From positions 62,001-126,000 of the forward strand of contig NZ_JAJUWR010000004.1 in NCBI RefSeq assembly GCF_021390545.1: a DNA stretch of 64,000 nucleotides, read 5' to 3'. The first letter of the stretch is position 1, and the number at the start of each line of letters is the position of its first letter. This document shows, piece by piece, positions 25,222 through 35,100 of the stretch. This stretch comes from Algoriphagus sp. AGSA1. Lineage in GTDB: Bacteria; Bacteroidota; Bacteroidia; Cytophagales; Cyclobacteriaceae. The notes below the pieces were generated by a model. That model had not been told where the DNA came from and ran no database searches. It was given only the letters and a program-made list of their open reading frames with translations. The translations under genes were made by a program, and so were the position numbers.

Positions 25222-27082
25222 ATTAATCTATACGATTGTAATTCTTGGACTTATATCCTACTCCAAGCTAATAGCACAGGAAGTAGAGAAGGGCTATTTC
25301 AAGAACCCTATCCGGCCAGGAACCAGAAATTATTTATCAGGGAATTTTGCTGAGTTGAGGCCTAACCACTTCCATACCGGACTGGATTTCAAAACCGGTG
25401 GGCAAGAAGGGATGCCAATTTTGGCAGCAGCGGACGGATGGGTACACAGGATCAAAATCACCTCCTTTGGATATGGGAATGTAATCTACATCAAGCATCC
25501 GAACGGCATGTTTACCCTCTACGGTCACCTGCGGAATTTCAATCAGGAGCTGAGCGAGTACATGCGTAAAAAAATGTACGAAGCCAAGGTAAATGAGCTG
25601 GAAATCTATCCTGAACCTGGAGAATTGCCTGTAAAACAGGGGCAGCGTATAGCAGACAGCGGCAATACTGGCGGATCTGGTGGGCCTCACCTGCACTTTG
25701 AGATCCGTGACAGCTTGGACAGAGCCATAGACCCCCTATTGTTTGATTTCCCTGAAATCTTGGACAGCACTCCTCCTGTAGCCCAAAGCATAGCCATAGT
25801 TCCTTTAAATATAGATTCTCGGGTGAACGGGAAATTTGCCCGACTAGAAATCGCTCCAGTAAGCACAGGATCAGGTTACAGATTGCCTGAAGAGATAAAA
25901 ATCACCGGCAAAGTGGGAATAGAAGTCCAAAGTTATGATCAGCTCGACGGTGCCAGTAACAGGAACGGATTCCCTACTTTTGAATTGGAAGATGAACAGG
26001 GAATGGTATTTAATCTGACTGTGGACAAAGTGGATTTCAATTTTTCCAGACAATTCCTGCAGCACACCTATCAAAACCGCTATACAAGACTGTATTACCA
26101 AAAGAATTTAAAGTTTGAATTCCTCACCCCCTTAGCAGAAAACTCCGGTCATCTGGAGCTGGATCCAGGTATAAAAAAGAACTACAAGCTAAAGCTTATT
26201 GATGCCTATGGAAATGTGCAGGCGGTCAATTTCACGCTTACGGGACAGGATCTGGAAAGAAAAGTAAATGATGGAAATGCTCCCGCTAAAGCTTCACTGG
26301 AATACATCAATAATATATTGAAGATCAAGGCACCTACTTCTCCAAAAGGCGCATTGGCCAAATTTTATGTGGGCGCAAATGCCTTTGAGATGCTTCCCGC
26401 CTACGAGGATGCAAGCAGCAGAACCTATCTTTGGGACATGAACTTTGGTATTCCGGAGGAAATAGACATCTGTACAGAAGTGGTTTTACCTGGTATCAAC
26501 ACCTTGATTCCAGCAGGAAAGGAGATTTCCTATGCGGATGCAAACGTGCAGATAAATTTCAGGCAGGAGACTCTTTTAGATGACCTGTTTCTAAGAGTAT
26601 CCGATACGGGATCAGCTTCTGAGCCAAAATTAATGGTCAACAGCAGAAGGGAACATCTCTGGAATGCCATGAATATACTTTGGAAAGTACCCGGGTTTTC
26701 GGGAAACAAGGATAGGTCTCACGCCTATTATATTTCCGGGGGATCCAAGTCATTTTTGGGAGGTACATGGAAAGGTGATACCTTGGATTTTGGTTCCAGG
26801 TATCTTGGTGAGATTTCCATACTGCAGGATAACTCCAAGCCTAGCATTAAGGTAGTACGGGTAAATTCAGGGGAACTGCGTTTTGTGATCAGAGATGATC
26901 TCTCGGGTATTGATCACTATGAAGCTTACGTGAATGGGCAGTGGGTACTGATGCGATATGAGCACAAGCAATCAGCCATTTGGTCTGAAAAACTCACAAG
27001 TGAACCCTTTAAAGGAGAAGTTTTGCTAAAAGTTACGGATAAAGCTGGCAATACTGCTGAATGGAAAGGAACGATTGGTTAA
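25208..27082 (+). CDS. M23-family metallopeptidase (LytM/lysostaphin-like), exported
   Basis: A 624-residue peptidoglycan endopeptidase. The start is a TTG (25208) overlapping the FAH gene; it gives a clean signal peptide (KLIYTIVILGLISYSKLIAQ). The catalytic domain is N-terminal (about 35-180) with zinc ligands H56 and D60 (NHFHTGLDF) and H161-L-H163 (GGPHLHFEIR). The remaining 440 residues are beta-rich, with a GNVQAVNFTLTG segment and a final Ig-like domain (FVIRDDLSGIDHYEAYVNG, VTDKAGNTAEWKG). These may bind wall or partner proteins. Such proteins help cell-wall hydrolysis in growth and division. Confidence 0.92.
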   Translation: MKLSKLIYTIVILGLISYSKLIAQEVEKGYFKNPIRPGTRNYLSGNFAELRPNHFHTGLDFKTGGQEGMPILAAADGWVHRIKITSFGYGNVIYIKHPNGMFTLYGHLRNFNQELSEYMRKKMYEAKVNELEIYPEPGELPVKQGQRIADSGNTGGSGGPHLHFEIRDSLDRAIDPLLFDFPEILDSTPPVAQSIAIVPLNIDSRVNGKFARLEIAPVSTGSGYRLPEEIKITGKVGIEVQSYDQLDGASNRNGFPTFELEDEQGMVFNLTVDKVDFNFSRQFLQHTYQNRYTRLYYQKNLKFEFLTPLAENSGHLELDPGIKKNYKLKLIDAYGNVQAVNFTLTGQDLERKVNDGNAPAKASLEYINNILKIKAPTSPKGALAKFYVGANAFEMLPAYEDASSRTYLWDMNFGIPEEIDICTEVVLPGINTLIPAGKEISYADANVQINFRQETLLDDLFLRVSDTGSASEPKLMVNSRREHLWNAMNILWKVPGFSGNKDRSHAYYISGGSKSFLGGTWKGDTLDFGSRYLGEISILQDNSKPSIKVVRVNSGELRFVIRDDLSGIDHYEAYVNGQWVLMRYEHKQSAIWSEKLTSEPFKGEVLLKVTDKAGNTAEWKGTIG

Positions 27083-27194
27083 ATTAGGCGCCTTAAAGAA
27101 AAGAATATCAAACCATGCTCGCCTGTCGGGTTGGCAAAACCCGGAACAAGTCCGGCAAAGGCCATGGATACCAGAAAAGACAAAACACAAAGAT

Positions 27195-27644
27195 ATGAAG
27201 CTAGAAGAAGGCCAAATGGCCCCGGATTTTGAAGCTAAAATTGAAACAGGAGAAACAATCAAGCTTTCTGATTACAGAGGGAAGAAGGTGGTACTCTATT
27301 TTTACCCAAAAGACGCCACTCCCGGATGCACGGCGCAGGCGTGCAACCTAAGAGACAACTACGATGCGCTGCAAAAAGCAGGGTATGTGGTTTTTGGAAT
27401 CAGTTCAGATGCGGAAAAATCACATATGAAGTTCAAGGAAAAGCAATCACTTCCATTTTCCCTTATTGCCGATACTGACCTGAAAGTACATGAAGCTTAT
27501 GGTACCTGGCAAGAGAAAAACACCTTTGGCAAGACCTATATGGGAACAGTCCGAACCACTTTCGTAATAGATGAAGAGGGAAAAATATCCGAGATCATCG
27601 AAAAAGTAAACACAAAAGAACACACCTCTCAAATACTCAAATAA
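27195..27644 (+). CDS. bcp: Thioredoxin-dependent peroxiredoxin (PrxQ/BCP)
   Basis: A 149-residue peroxiredoxin that reduces hydrogen peroxide and organic hydroperoxides. The peroxidatic cysteine is C45 in ATPGCTAQAC, with the resolving cysteine C50 five residues on, the hallmark of the PrxQ/BCP subgroup. FYPKDATPGC and RTTFVIDEEGKI are standard. The ATG at 27195 (MKLEEGQMAPDF) is chosen because it matches family N-termini. An upstream in-frame start at 27075 would add 40 residues of non-homologous sequence and overlap the M23 gene. Confidence 0.95.
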   Translation: MKLEEGQMAPDFEAKIETGETIKLSDYRGKKVVLYFYPKDATPGCTAQACNLRDNYDALQKAGYVVFGISSDAEKSHMKFKEKQSLPFSLIADTDLKVHEAYGTWQEKNTFGKTYMGTVRTTFVIDEEGKISEIIEKVNTKEHTSQILK

Positions 27645-27656
27645 ACCTATTAAACA

Positions 27657-28508
27657 ATGGAAAAAAAATCGATAGAACAACTCGAGCAAATCGCATCGCA
27701 GGTACGTCGGGACTGTCTCCGCATGGTACATGCCGTTCAGTCTGGACATCCGGGAGCATCGCTGGGATGTACTGAGTTTTTCACAGCTCTGTACTTCGAT
27801 CAGCTCCATCACGACACGGATTTCAAAATGGAAGGCAAGGGTGAAGACCTGTTTTTCCTTTCCAATGGTCATATTTCACCGGTATGGTATTCCGTGCTTT
27901 CCAGGTCAGGATATTTTTCTCCTGAGGAAATGAACACCTTCAGAAAACTAAATTCAAGATTGCAAGGACATCCTGCTACTGAAGAAGGGCTTCCGGGAAT
28001 ACGAATCGCCTCCGGATCCTTGGGACAGGGACTCTCTGTGGCCATAGGCGCAGCCCAGGCAAAGAAAATAGATGGGGACGAGAGCACTGTCTATGTACTG
28101 ATGGGAGACGGTGAGCAGGAAGAAGGGCAGATCTGGGAAGCGGCAATGTATGCGGCCCACTGGAAGGTGGACAACCTGATCGCTACGATAGATCTAAACA
28201 GACAGCAAATCGACGGAGCCACCAAGGACATCATGAATTTGATCGACCTCAGGGCGAAATATGAGTCTTTTGGTTGGGTGGTCAATGATATCTTCCAGGG
28301 AAATGACATGAAATCAGTGGTAGAAGGCCTCGAAGAAGCCAAATCACTGAGCAGAAAAGGCAAACCTGTGCTCAATCTCCTTCATACAGAAATGGGGTAT
28401 GGGGTAGATTTCATGGTGGGAACGCACAAATGGCATGGAGTAGCCCCAAGTGACGAGCAATTGGAAGACGCTTTGTCCCAGTTACCTGAAACCTTGGGAG
28501 ATTATTGA
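27657..28508 (+). CDS. Transketolase, N-terminal (thiamine diphosphate-binding) subunit
   Basis: A 283-residue protein covering the first domain of transketolase, here encoded as a separate subunit. The ThDP-binding motif GDGEQEEGQIWEA...N is present, along with HPGASLGCTEF near the N-terminus and HKWHGVAPS near the end. With the next gene it forms an enzyme of the non-oxidative pentose phosphate pathway moving two-carbon units between sugar phosphates. The two genes are 37 bp apart. Split transketolases are common in archaea and several bacterial groups. Confidence 0.94.
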   Translation: MEKKSIEQLEQIASQVRRDCLRMVHAVQSGHPGASLGCTEFFTALYFDQLHHDTDFKMEGKGEDLFFLSNGHISPVWYSVLSRSGYFSPEEMNTFRKLNSRLQGHPATEEGLPGIRIASGSLGQGLSVAIGAAQAKKIDGDESTVYVLMGDGEQEEGQIWEAAMYAAHWKVDNLIATIDLNRQQIDGATKDIMNLIDLRAKYESFGWVVNDIFQGNDMKSVVEGLEEAKSLSRKGKPVLNLLHTEMGYGVDFMVGTHKWHGVAPSDEQLEDALSQLPETLGDY

Positions 28509-28545
28509 TCAAAGCTATTTTTAGACCCTTCAACAAAAAGAAAAC

Positions 28546-29514
28546 ATGGAAAAGACATTGGATTTAAAATTCAACTATACAGAAAAAAAAGATACGCGCT
28601 CGGGATTTGGTGACGGCTTTTTAGAAGCCGGCCGTAAAAATCCCAATGTGGTGGGACTTTGTGCTGACCTGATCGGTTCATTGAAAATGGGAGCATTCCA
28701 AAAGGAGTTTCCTGAAAGATTCTTCCAGACAGGTATCGCGGAAGCCAATATGATGGGCATTGCCGCCGGCCTGTCCATTAACGGTAAGATCCCTTTTACG
28801 GGAACATTCGCCAATTTCTCTACCGGGCGTGTTTATGATCAAATCCGGCAATCGATCGCATATTCAGGCAAAAACGTAAAAATCTGTGCATCACATGCGG
28901 GTTTGACCCTAGGAGAAGATGGAGCGACACACCAGATTCTGGAAGATGTGGGAATGATGAAAATGCTTCCCCACATGACAGTAATCAATCCTTGCGATTA
29001 TAATCAGACTAAAGCCGCCACCATCGCTATAGCGGATTATGAGGGTCCTGTTTACTTGAGGTTTGGCCGTCCTTCTTGGCCTATTTTCACTGATCCGGCC
29101 CAGAAGTTTGAGATTGGCAAAGCCTGGAAAATGATCGAAGGCACCGATGTCACTATTTTCGCCACAGGTCATCTGGTATGGGAAGCAGTAGTAGCTGAGG
29201 CTATCCTGAGAAACGAAGGAATCTCCGCCGAAGTAATCAATATCCATACGATCAAGCCATTGGATGAAGAGGCTATCTTAGACTCTGTGGCCAAAACAGG
29301 ATGCGCGGTGACCGCAGAGGAGCACCAGTACAATGGTGGACTTGGTGACAGTGTGGCACAGACATTGGCCAGACATAATCCGGCCCCCGTGGAGTATGTA
29401 GGTGTAAATGACAGCTTCGGTGAGTCAGGAACCCCTACCCAGCTATTGGATAAATACGGACTGGACGCAGCGAATATTGTAGCCGCGGCGAAAAAGGTAT
29501 TGGGAAGGAAATAA
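28546..29514 (+). CDS. Transketolase, C-terminal (pyrimidine-binding + C) subunit
   Basis: A 322-residue partner of the preceding subunit, spanning the transket_pyr domain (RSGFGDGFLEAGRKNPNVVG, GIAEANMMGIAAGLS, EDGATHQILEDVGMM) and the C-terminal domain (TIKPLDEEAILDSVAKTGCAVTAEEH). The glutamate that activates the ThDP pyrimidine ring is in the GIAEANM block. The pair ends in a strong terminator at 29548-29588, closing the transcription unit. An alternative reading as an acetoin/1-deoxyxylulose synthase subunit is less likely because the His and Glu pattern is of transketolase type. Confidence 0.93.
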   Translation: MEKTLDLKFNYTEKKDTRSGFGDGFLEAGRKNPNVVGLCADLIGSLKMGAFQKEFPERFFQTGIAEANMMGIAAGLSINGKIPFTGTFANFSTGRVYDQIRQSIAYSGKNVKICASHAGLTLGEDGATHQILEDVGMMKMLPHMTVINPCDYNQTKAATIAIADYEGPVYLRFGRPSWPIFTDPAQKFEIGKAWKMIEGTDVTIFATGHLVWEAVVAEAILRNEGISAEVINIHTIKPLDEEAILDSVAKTGCAVTAEEHQYNGGLGDSVAQTLARHNPAPVEYVGVNDSFGESGTPTQLLDKYGLDAANIVAAAKKVLGRK

Positions 29515-29547
29515 ATCCTGATACAGCTTCGGAAGAAGCGTATTAAA

Positions 29548-29588
29548 AAAAAAGCCACAGTCTGGAAACAGTTTGTGGCTTTTTTTTA
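29548..29588 (+). terminator. Intrinsic terminator of the transketolase operon
   Basis: AAAGCCACA (29551-29559) pairs with TGTGGCTTT (29574-29582) across a 14-nt loop, followed by a run of eight T. It lies 35 nt after the last stop codon. Confidence 0.9.
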
Positions 29589-29704
29589 TATGAAAGTGCT
29601 TTGTGCCAGCAAGAAGGAGACAGATTTTGCAGGTAGTCAGTTTTCAGTCGCAGTGGGCAGGGCAGTTTTATCAAATGTTAAATGTTAAAGGTTAAGGATT
29701 AAGG

Positions 29705-30150
29705 GTTAACCTGTGGTGAGGGGATAGAATTTAGATTAATACACCCCGCCTGAGGAGGTCTGCGGCGTCTGTGAGATGAATAGCTAAAGAGCCTGCCGTA
29801 GGTAGGTCATGTGAGTAGCCCAGGGTAAGGAGGCACGAGGGCTTCATTCGGAGACAGAAGCGTTGTGCCAGCAAGACGGAGACGGTAGAAATGTCCGGTG
29901 ACCACAGAGAGGCACAGAGAAAATGGGAGATGCACCGAGAGAAGAGAGGTTAAGGGTTAAAATGTTAAAGGTTAACCTGTGGTGAGGTGATAGAATTTAG
30001 ATTAATGGACCCCGCCCGAGGAGGTCTGTAGCGTCTGTGAGATGAATAGCTAAAGAGCCTGCCGTAGGTAGGTCATGTGAGTAGCCCAGGGTAAGGAGGC
30101 ACGAGGGCTTCATTCGGAGACAGAAGCGTTGTGCCAGCAAGACGGAGACG
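29705..30150. repeat. 180-bp direct repeat at 266-bp spacing
   Basis: 29705-29884 and 29971-30150 are near-identical (start GTTAACCTGTGGTGAG, end CAGCAAGACGGAGACG). The second half of each is a shortened form of the 150-bp hairpin module, lacking its ACCCTGGG arm. The intervening DNA repeats GTTAA-type words. No gene was seen from 29589 to 30730. Confidence 0.85.
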
Positions 30151-30170
30151 AGCCTAGTGTTGAGATCTTC

Positions 30171-30274
30171 ACCAGTTCAACCCCTTCGGGGTTGCCAGTG
30201 CCAATATCGATTTCCCATCCCTCGGTTGCACCGGGGGTTATTGAAAAGTTTGACCACTCCGTGGTCATGGGAGT
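30171..30274. repeat. Triple-hairpin REP-like module, copy 1
   Basis: Three consecutive stems: AACCCC-ttc-GGGGTT (30179-30193), CCCtCGG-ttgca-CCGgGGG, and TGACCAC-tcc-GTGGTCA (30251-30267). A diverged copy with the same order lies at 38100-38204. Similar chains of GGGGTT and CCGGG hairpins are familiar as dispersed palindromes in Bacteroidota genomes. Confidence 0.8.
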
Positions 30275-30730
30275 TGCCCCAAATAAAAGATCAGTCCTAC
30301 AGCGTTTAGGCTATTAAATAAAACACTTTACTGTCCCAGGTTGCTTGTGGATTTGTCCCATAAGGACGGGCATGTTATTGACAGCCGTTTCGACGGCTGG
30401 AATATAGATGACTCGTTGATCCGGTAAAGTGTCGTAGGCACGGACGACAGAAGCTGTTTGGAAAGGCAGTGGGATTAAGACTGGAAATCCGTTTTTAGGA
30501 GGATCGAAAAATATTTATCAATCCGAAATTCACCAATTGACCAGTATTGATAGCTTTGAAGTGTTTTTCTTGTCCTTTTGCCTTGTTATAAGCTACTTTA
30601 AAACGGATTTAAAATCTTAAAAAAATGTTTTTCAAGACCAATGAAATTCATTTCTTTGAACTGTAATCAGCTTTGATCAAACCATCAAAATTGAAGTTTA
30701 AACTTACCACACCACCCGCCCTACCCATAT

Positions 30731-31270
30731 ATGATTAAACTAACTGAGGATCTGAGTATTATCAGGATAAAACCTGAGGAGCAGCCGGAATTGATAGAGC
30801 TGATGAGGGAAATATATATACCTTCCTACAAGCATATCTGGTCAGATGATGGGGAATGGTATCTCGAACAAATGTACAATCCGGAGGTTTTTGAGAAGGA
30901 CTTGGCCACTCCGAACAGTCATTATTACTTCGTCATCTATGAGGGCTGGAAGATAGGCGTACTCAAATATAATTTTCCTGAATCCCCCGAAGTAGTACAC
31001 TTTCCCAATGCCCTCAAACTACATAGATTATACCTGAGCAAAGACTATCAAGGACGGGGAATTGCTGCCCAACTAATGAGATGGGTGGAAGCTGTGGCAA
31101 GGGAAAGAGGACTTCAATACATGTGGCTGGAAGTGATGGACACACAGCTGCAGGCGCAGAAGTTTTATAGGAAAGTGGGCTTCGAATGGATCTTTACCTA
31201 CCACTTGGATTATAAGAAAATGCTCAACAAATACAGGGGAATCCAGATTTGGAGAAAAACCTTGAATTGA
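30731..31270 (+). CDS. GNAT-family N-acetyltransferase
   Basis: A 179-residue acetyltransferase. The acetyl-CoA pyrophosphate loop is QGRGIAAQLM inside LHRLYLSKDYQGRGIA, followed by the helix and the C-terminal signature AQKFYRKVGFEW that closes the GNAT fold. The substrate may be a small amine, peptide or protein N-terminus; the sequence gives no clue. The gene stands alone between two repeat islands, preceded by about 240 bp of AT-rich DNA that probably holds its promoter. Confidence 0.9.
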   Translation: MIKLTEDLSIIRIKPEEQPELIELMREIYIPSYKHIWSDDGEWYLEQMYNPEVFEKDLATPNSHYYFVIYEGWKIGVLKYNFPESPEVVHFPNALKLHRLYLSKDYQGRGIAAQLMRWVEAVARERGLQYMWLEVMDTQLQAQKFYRKVGFEWIFTYHLDYKKMLNKYRGIQIWRKTLN

Positions 31271-31438
31271 TGCTTGGTAATTGGTGTTGGATCGAGGATA
31301 GAAGGTATGAAAGATGGAGGTGGGAAGTTGGAGGTTGGATGACCGATGATGGATGCCTGGTGACCGATGTTTGTCGGATGTTCGGAGCATGTAGTAGTAG
31401 GCAGTCGCAGTTGCAAAGCATCCTACACTATTCCTAGT

Positions 31439-31588
31439 ACAAGCCTGCCGTAGGTAGGCCTCGTTGGTAGCCCAGGGTAAGGAGGTACGACTCAATCCTG
31501 GGCAAAAAGAAATGATATAGTAAAAGCGCTGGCCCACAGACATCATTCGGAGGCGAGAGCTTTGTGCCAGCAAGACGGAGGCGGGAAG
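31439..31588. repeat. 150-bp dispersed hairpin module, copy 3
   Basis: Same start, end and length as 9141-9290 without any indel, but more substituted; the second arm of the main stem is ATCCTGGG. It is followed by AGTCGCAGTCGCAGG low-complexity DNA. Confidence 0.85.
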
Positions 31589-31724
31589 TTTGGAGAGTTG
31601 CAGTAATCAGTCGCAGTCGCAGGAGTCGGAAATGCCCAAGGTCAACAGTCCATGGTCGACCGTCCACTGCCGTCAGATGTCGGATGCGGGGTGACCGATG
31701 CCTGTCCTTCCCTTAAATATTAAT

Positions 31725-32110
31725 AGATTATAAATCCCCCTTGCCCTTTGACAATAGATCTATTTCAAAAGGAACTAGAAGTTAAAGGGGGAGTTTGCTG
31801 GATTTGGCGTTGGGATAGAAATTAGTCGTTTGCGTCACAGGAACGGGAGTGTAGAATGCCAAAGGCATTCCCAGTGTCAACCCCGAATACAGCGAAGCGA
31901 AATTCGGGAAAACTAGAACTCCCATGACTACATAAGAGTGCCAAAGGCACGATCAGTAATAAACAGAATCTGAATTAGCATATTATCCTCTGGATAACAC
32001 AATCCTTACCACCCCCCACAATTGGATTTACAAACCTTGCCTTTCGCAAAGAGGATTAGCCAAACTTGGGGGCAGTCTGAAGACTTGCGACAATTAGGAA
32101 CACGAATGGG
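31725..32110. repeat. Diverged partial copy of the 487-bp unit
   Basis: Contains the CCCCCTTGCCC...AAAGGGGGAG pair, the CCCCGAATACAGCGAAGCGA hairpin, GAGTGCCAAAGGCACGATC (one arm, one change) and GGGCAGTCTGAAGACT, in the same order as at 15397-15883 but with deletions. It runs up to the stop codon of the CHAT gene. The DNA from 31271 to 32159 has no gene. Confidence 0.75.
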
Positions 32111-32159
32111 ACTCTGATAAATTCTGGGTTGATCCCAGCCACTTACTATTAAACCGATT

Positions 32160-35100
32160 TTAACCTATTTCAGCCAAGGCACTTTTTAATTCCAAAATAA
32201 CAGATCTAGCAGTATAGGACTTTTCACCGGGAATTTTACCCAGTAAAGTTTCAATAACATCCAATTGCTCAAGTTCCGCTTTTTTATGCCCTTTGTGCCC
32301 TGCTTTTTTCCAGAGCATCAGGTAAGCATCTGTTATATTGTCCCCTTTTTGCGGTGACTTACTTAATAGGAATAGAGCTAAGGTCATACCTGCAAAATTG
32401 GACATAGTCCAATAATCATCAGAGTCTTTTACATTCTGGGAGTAGTTTTCATAGATTTTATGCAAGGAATTGATGGCCTCTTTCTGAGCTTTGCCAATAT
32501 AGGTCTTACCCTCCAGCCACAATTTTAGCTGAAGAAGGATCAGCCAGTTGCAAAGCGGATATGGATCTGAATTATTGCATCTTTCACTTGCTGATCGGTA
32601 AGCTGCAATGGCATGATCCAAAGCCTCAAAATCCCCCTCACCGGCGAGTAGTGAAAGCTGAAGTTTTCTTTTGTGGGCACTTCCCAGAAGAGAAATCCTC
32701 TCCCCTGTTTCTCCCAATAATCGACTCAAGTCCAGCAACTCCTGGATGACCTTGTCAATTTCCTCAAGCGCCTCACCTATTTTCAGTTTGTTGTCAGCAT
32801 ATAGCTTCACTGCGAGCTTAGCCCGGATATTACAGTATTGCTCAAAAGCCCTGACTGAATAGCCTGCCCTCTCAGACTTGAATAGTTTATTATAAGTTGA
32901 ACATGCCTTCTCGTAATCCATAAGTCCTGCATATATTCCCGCGACCAATTCAAGAATCCTGCTGTTGCTTCTGGATCTTTTCACTGCAACACTATACACC
33001 TGTTCTACCCTACCGCTGACGTAACCAAAATCAAATTCATTTGCTGACATTAATTCCAGCAGGTTTTCCAGTTCAATCTCAATCTCCTCCATACATAGAT
33101 CTTCGTCCTGTGTAGCTCCTGATCCTCCCGCTGTCAGTTTATAAAAAGGATCACCATAGCATTGAAAAGCCCCCCAAGTATTGTTTTTATATTTCTTGAA
33201 AATGGTCTTTCTAGCTTCTTTTATAGCCTTACCGAAACCATATCCTGAAAACATATACTTATAAAATTCCATGGAAAACTCCAATGCCGCCGCATCATCT
33301 ACCGCCCATCCTGCCACTATGACGACACGTGCGCCGTTGTTGATGAGTTGGGTACCTATGTTAGCCGCAAATCTATTACTCTGCTGGCTCATAAGTTCTT
33401 CGGAATTGTCCATCTGTCCCAGATAGCAACAGTTTACAAACACCAACTCTGCTGAAGAACTCATACCTGCTATCTGTCCTGGTGTAAGGAACGTATTGTC
33501 GCCGATCACCATTCCAGTGGAGTTCTTGGCTCCATAGCGATACACGCCATGCCCTGCCAGGTGAATGATTTTATGGTTTCTGGAAAATAATGCCATGACT
33601 ATATCCGGGGCTTTGGCATTGATCAGACTCATGGCCCGGTAATCCTGCCTTCTGAGGATAGCACCCACAGCCTCAGCTTCCTGCCTGGCTCCGGGCAATT
33701 GGGTCATGAAGCCATCAAGCACAGGATCCCCTATGATGAGCGCAGTGGACTCAGGCACTTTCGCCATCGTCATGCGGGAGTGGGAAGTGGCCAATTGTCT
33801 TACCATTCCCATGTTTACGCAGAGGGGATCCGACTCCACACTGTCCATCAGCATCTCCCAAGGATAGGCAGCCGATGCGCCATCCACTACCCAATTGATG
33901 TTGTTCAACTGCTTGATCAAATCCTTAAACTGGAAAGGAACCAGAAGTTCGAACATGGCTTTTGCTATCTCAGGGGAAAACTGATTCTTGGCGGTCATCT
34001 GCCTGAGTAGAATATCCAAGGTCTGGTCACTAGATGGTATATACTCTACTTTCTCACTTGCCCCATCAGTTGTTATCGCCATCCTGATCATCTCCCCCCC
34101 GTCTTCCTGCAGTGAATTTCTTGTCGCCACACTGATTGTAATCCTAGTCCACCAGTCCAATGAATTGTCCACAGGAATTCTCCGCTGCTTGCCCAGGCTA
34201 TAGTTAAGGCCATTGGCATTGAAAACAACATTGAAATCCTTCTGACTATCGGAGTTTAAACGCTGGACGGATTTCAGTATGGAAAGTGCCCTGTCATGAT
34301 AGAGTTCAATGATTTCTACCTCCTCAATCCCCCGGATACTGCCTTTGTAAACTTCATATACATTTCTGTTGGCCCGCTGTACACCTGTCAATACTGCCCT
34401 AATCGAGCTTTCTATGGAAAGGCCGCCGAAATTATTAGCTATGGCAATGACTGAAATCCCATTGAGGCTAAAATCCTGCTTGGAATCAGCTTCTGGCTCT
34501 TGCTCTTTTTTGATCGTCAGGTATCTGGATACACCTTTTTCCACAGAAGTAATGAGGTAATAACCGGAAAGCTCACCCTGTGGGCCTAAACCAACAATAA
34601 TCCCCCCTTTGAAAGCCGAAGGCGAGGTAGCCCCACTGAGAACAATCTGGCTGGTGCCAATTGCCCCAGGGTACAGACCCAAGGAATGCAATCTGCTCAG
34701 CTCCCAGTTCAGATGCCTATCTATGGCACGTTCGGCATTGAGGATGGCATCGTTTTCGAAATGACCGGCCAGCACAGGATATTTTGAGTATTTTAAATCA
34801 CCATGTGTGACCTGCACATTTATCGGTTTCTCGTCCTGCCAGGTATCTTCCTGCTCATGGATTCCCAGTAAGGTGGCCACCAAGTTTTCCTCAGAGATAT
34901 CGAACACTTCCATCTCCTGAGGCACAAAGTTTTCCTGCTCTCCTCTGCTGGTCGGGAGGCTGTTCTGCAGTCTCTTTGTGCTTCCGAAAATCAACAATTC
35001 CTCAATTGCCGTGAAAAGATTCTTCTCTTTTGACAGATTGCCGTGCGTGACATTGGCATAGTACACTTGGTTGCCCAGCCTCATACTTTTAGGAATTCCT

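Noticed and set aside
29515..32159. Insertion sequence or integrative element with terminal repeats
   Set aside because: No transposase or integrase and no flanking target duplication seen; only palindromic modules.
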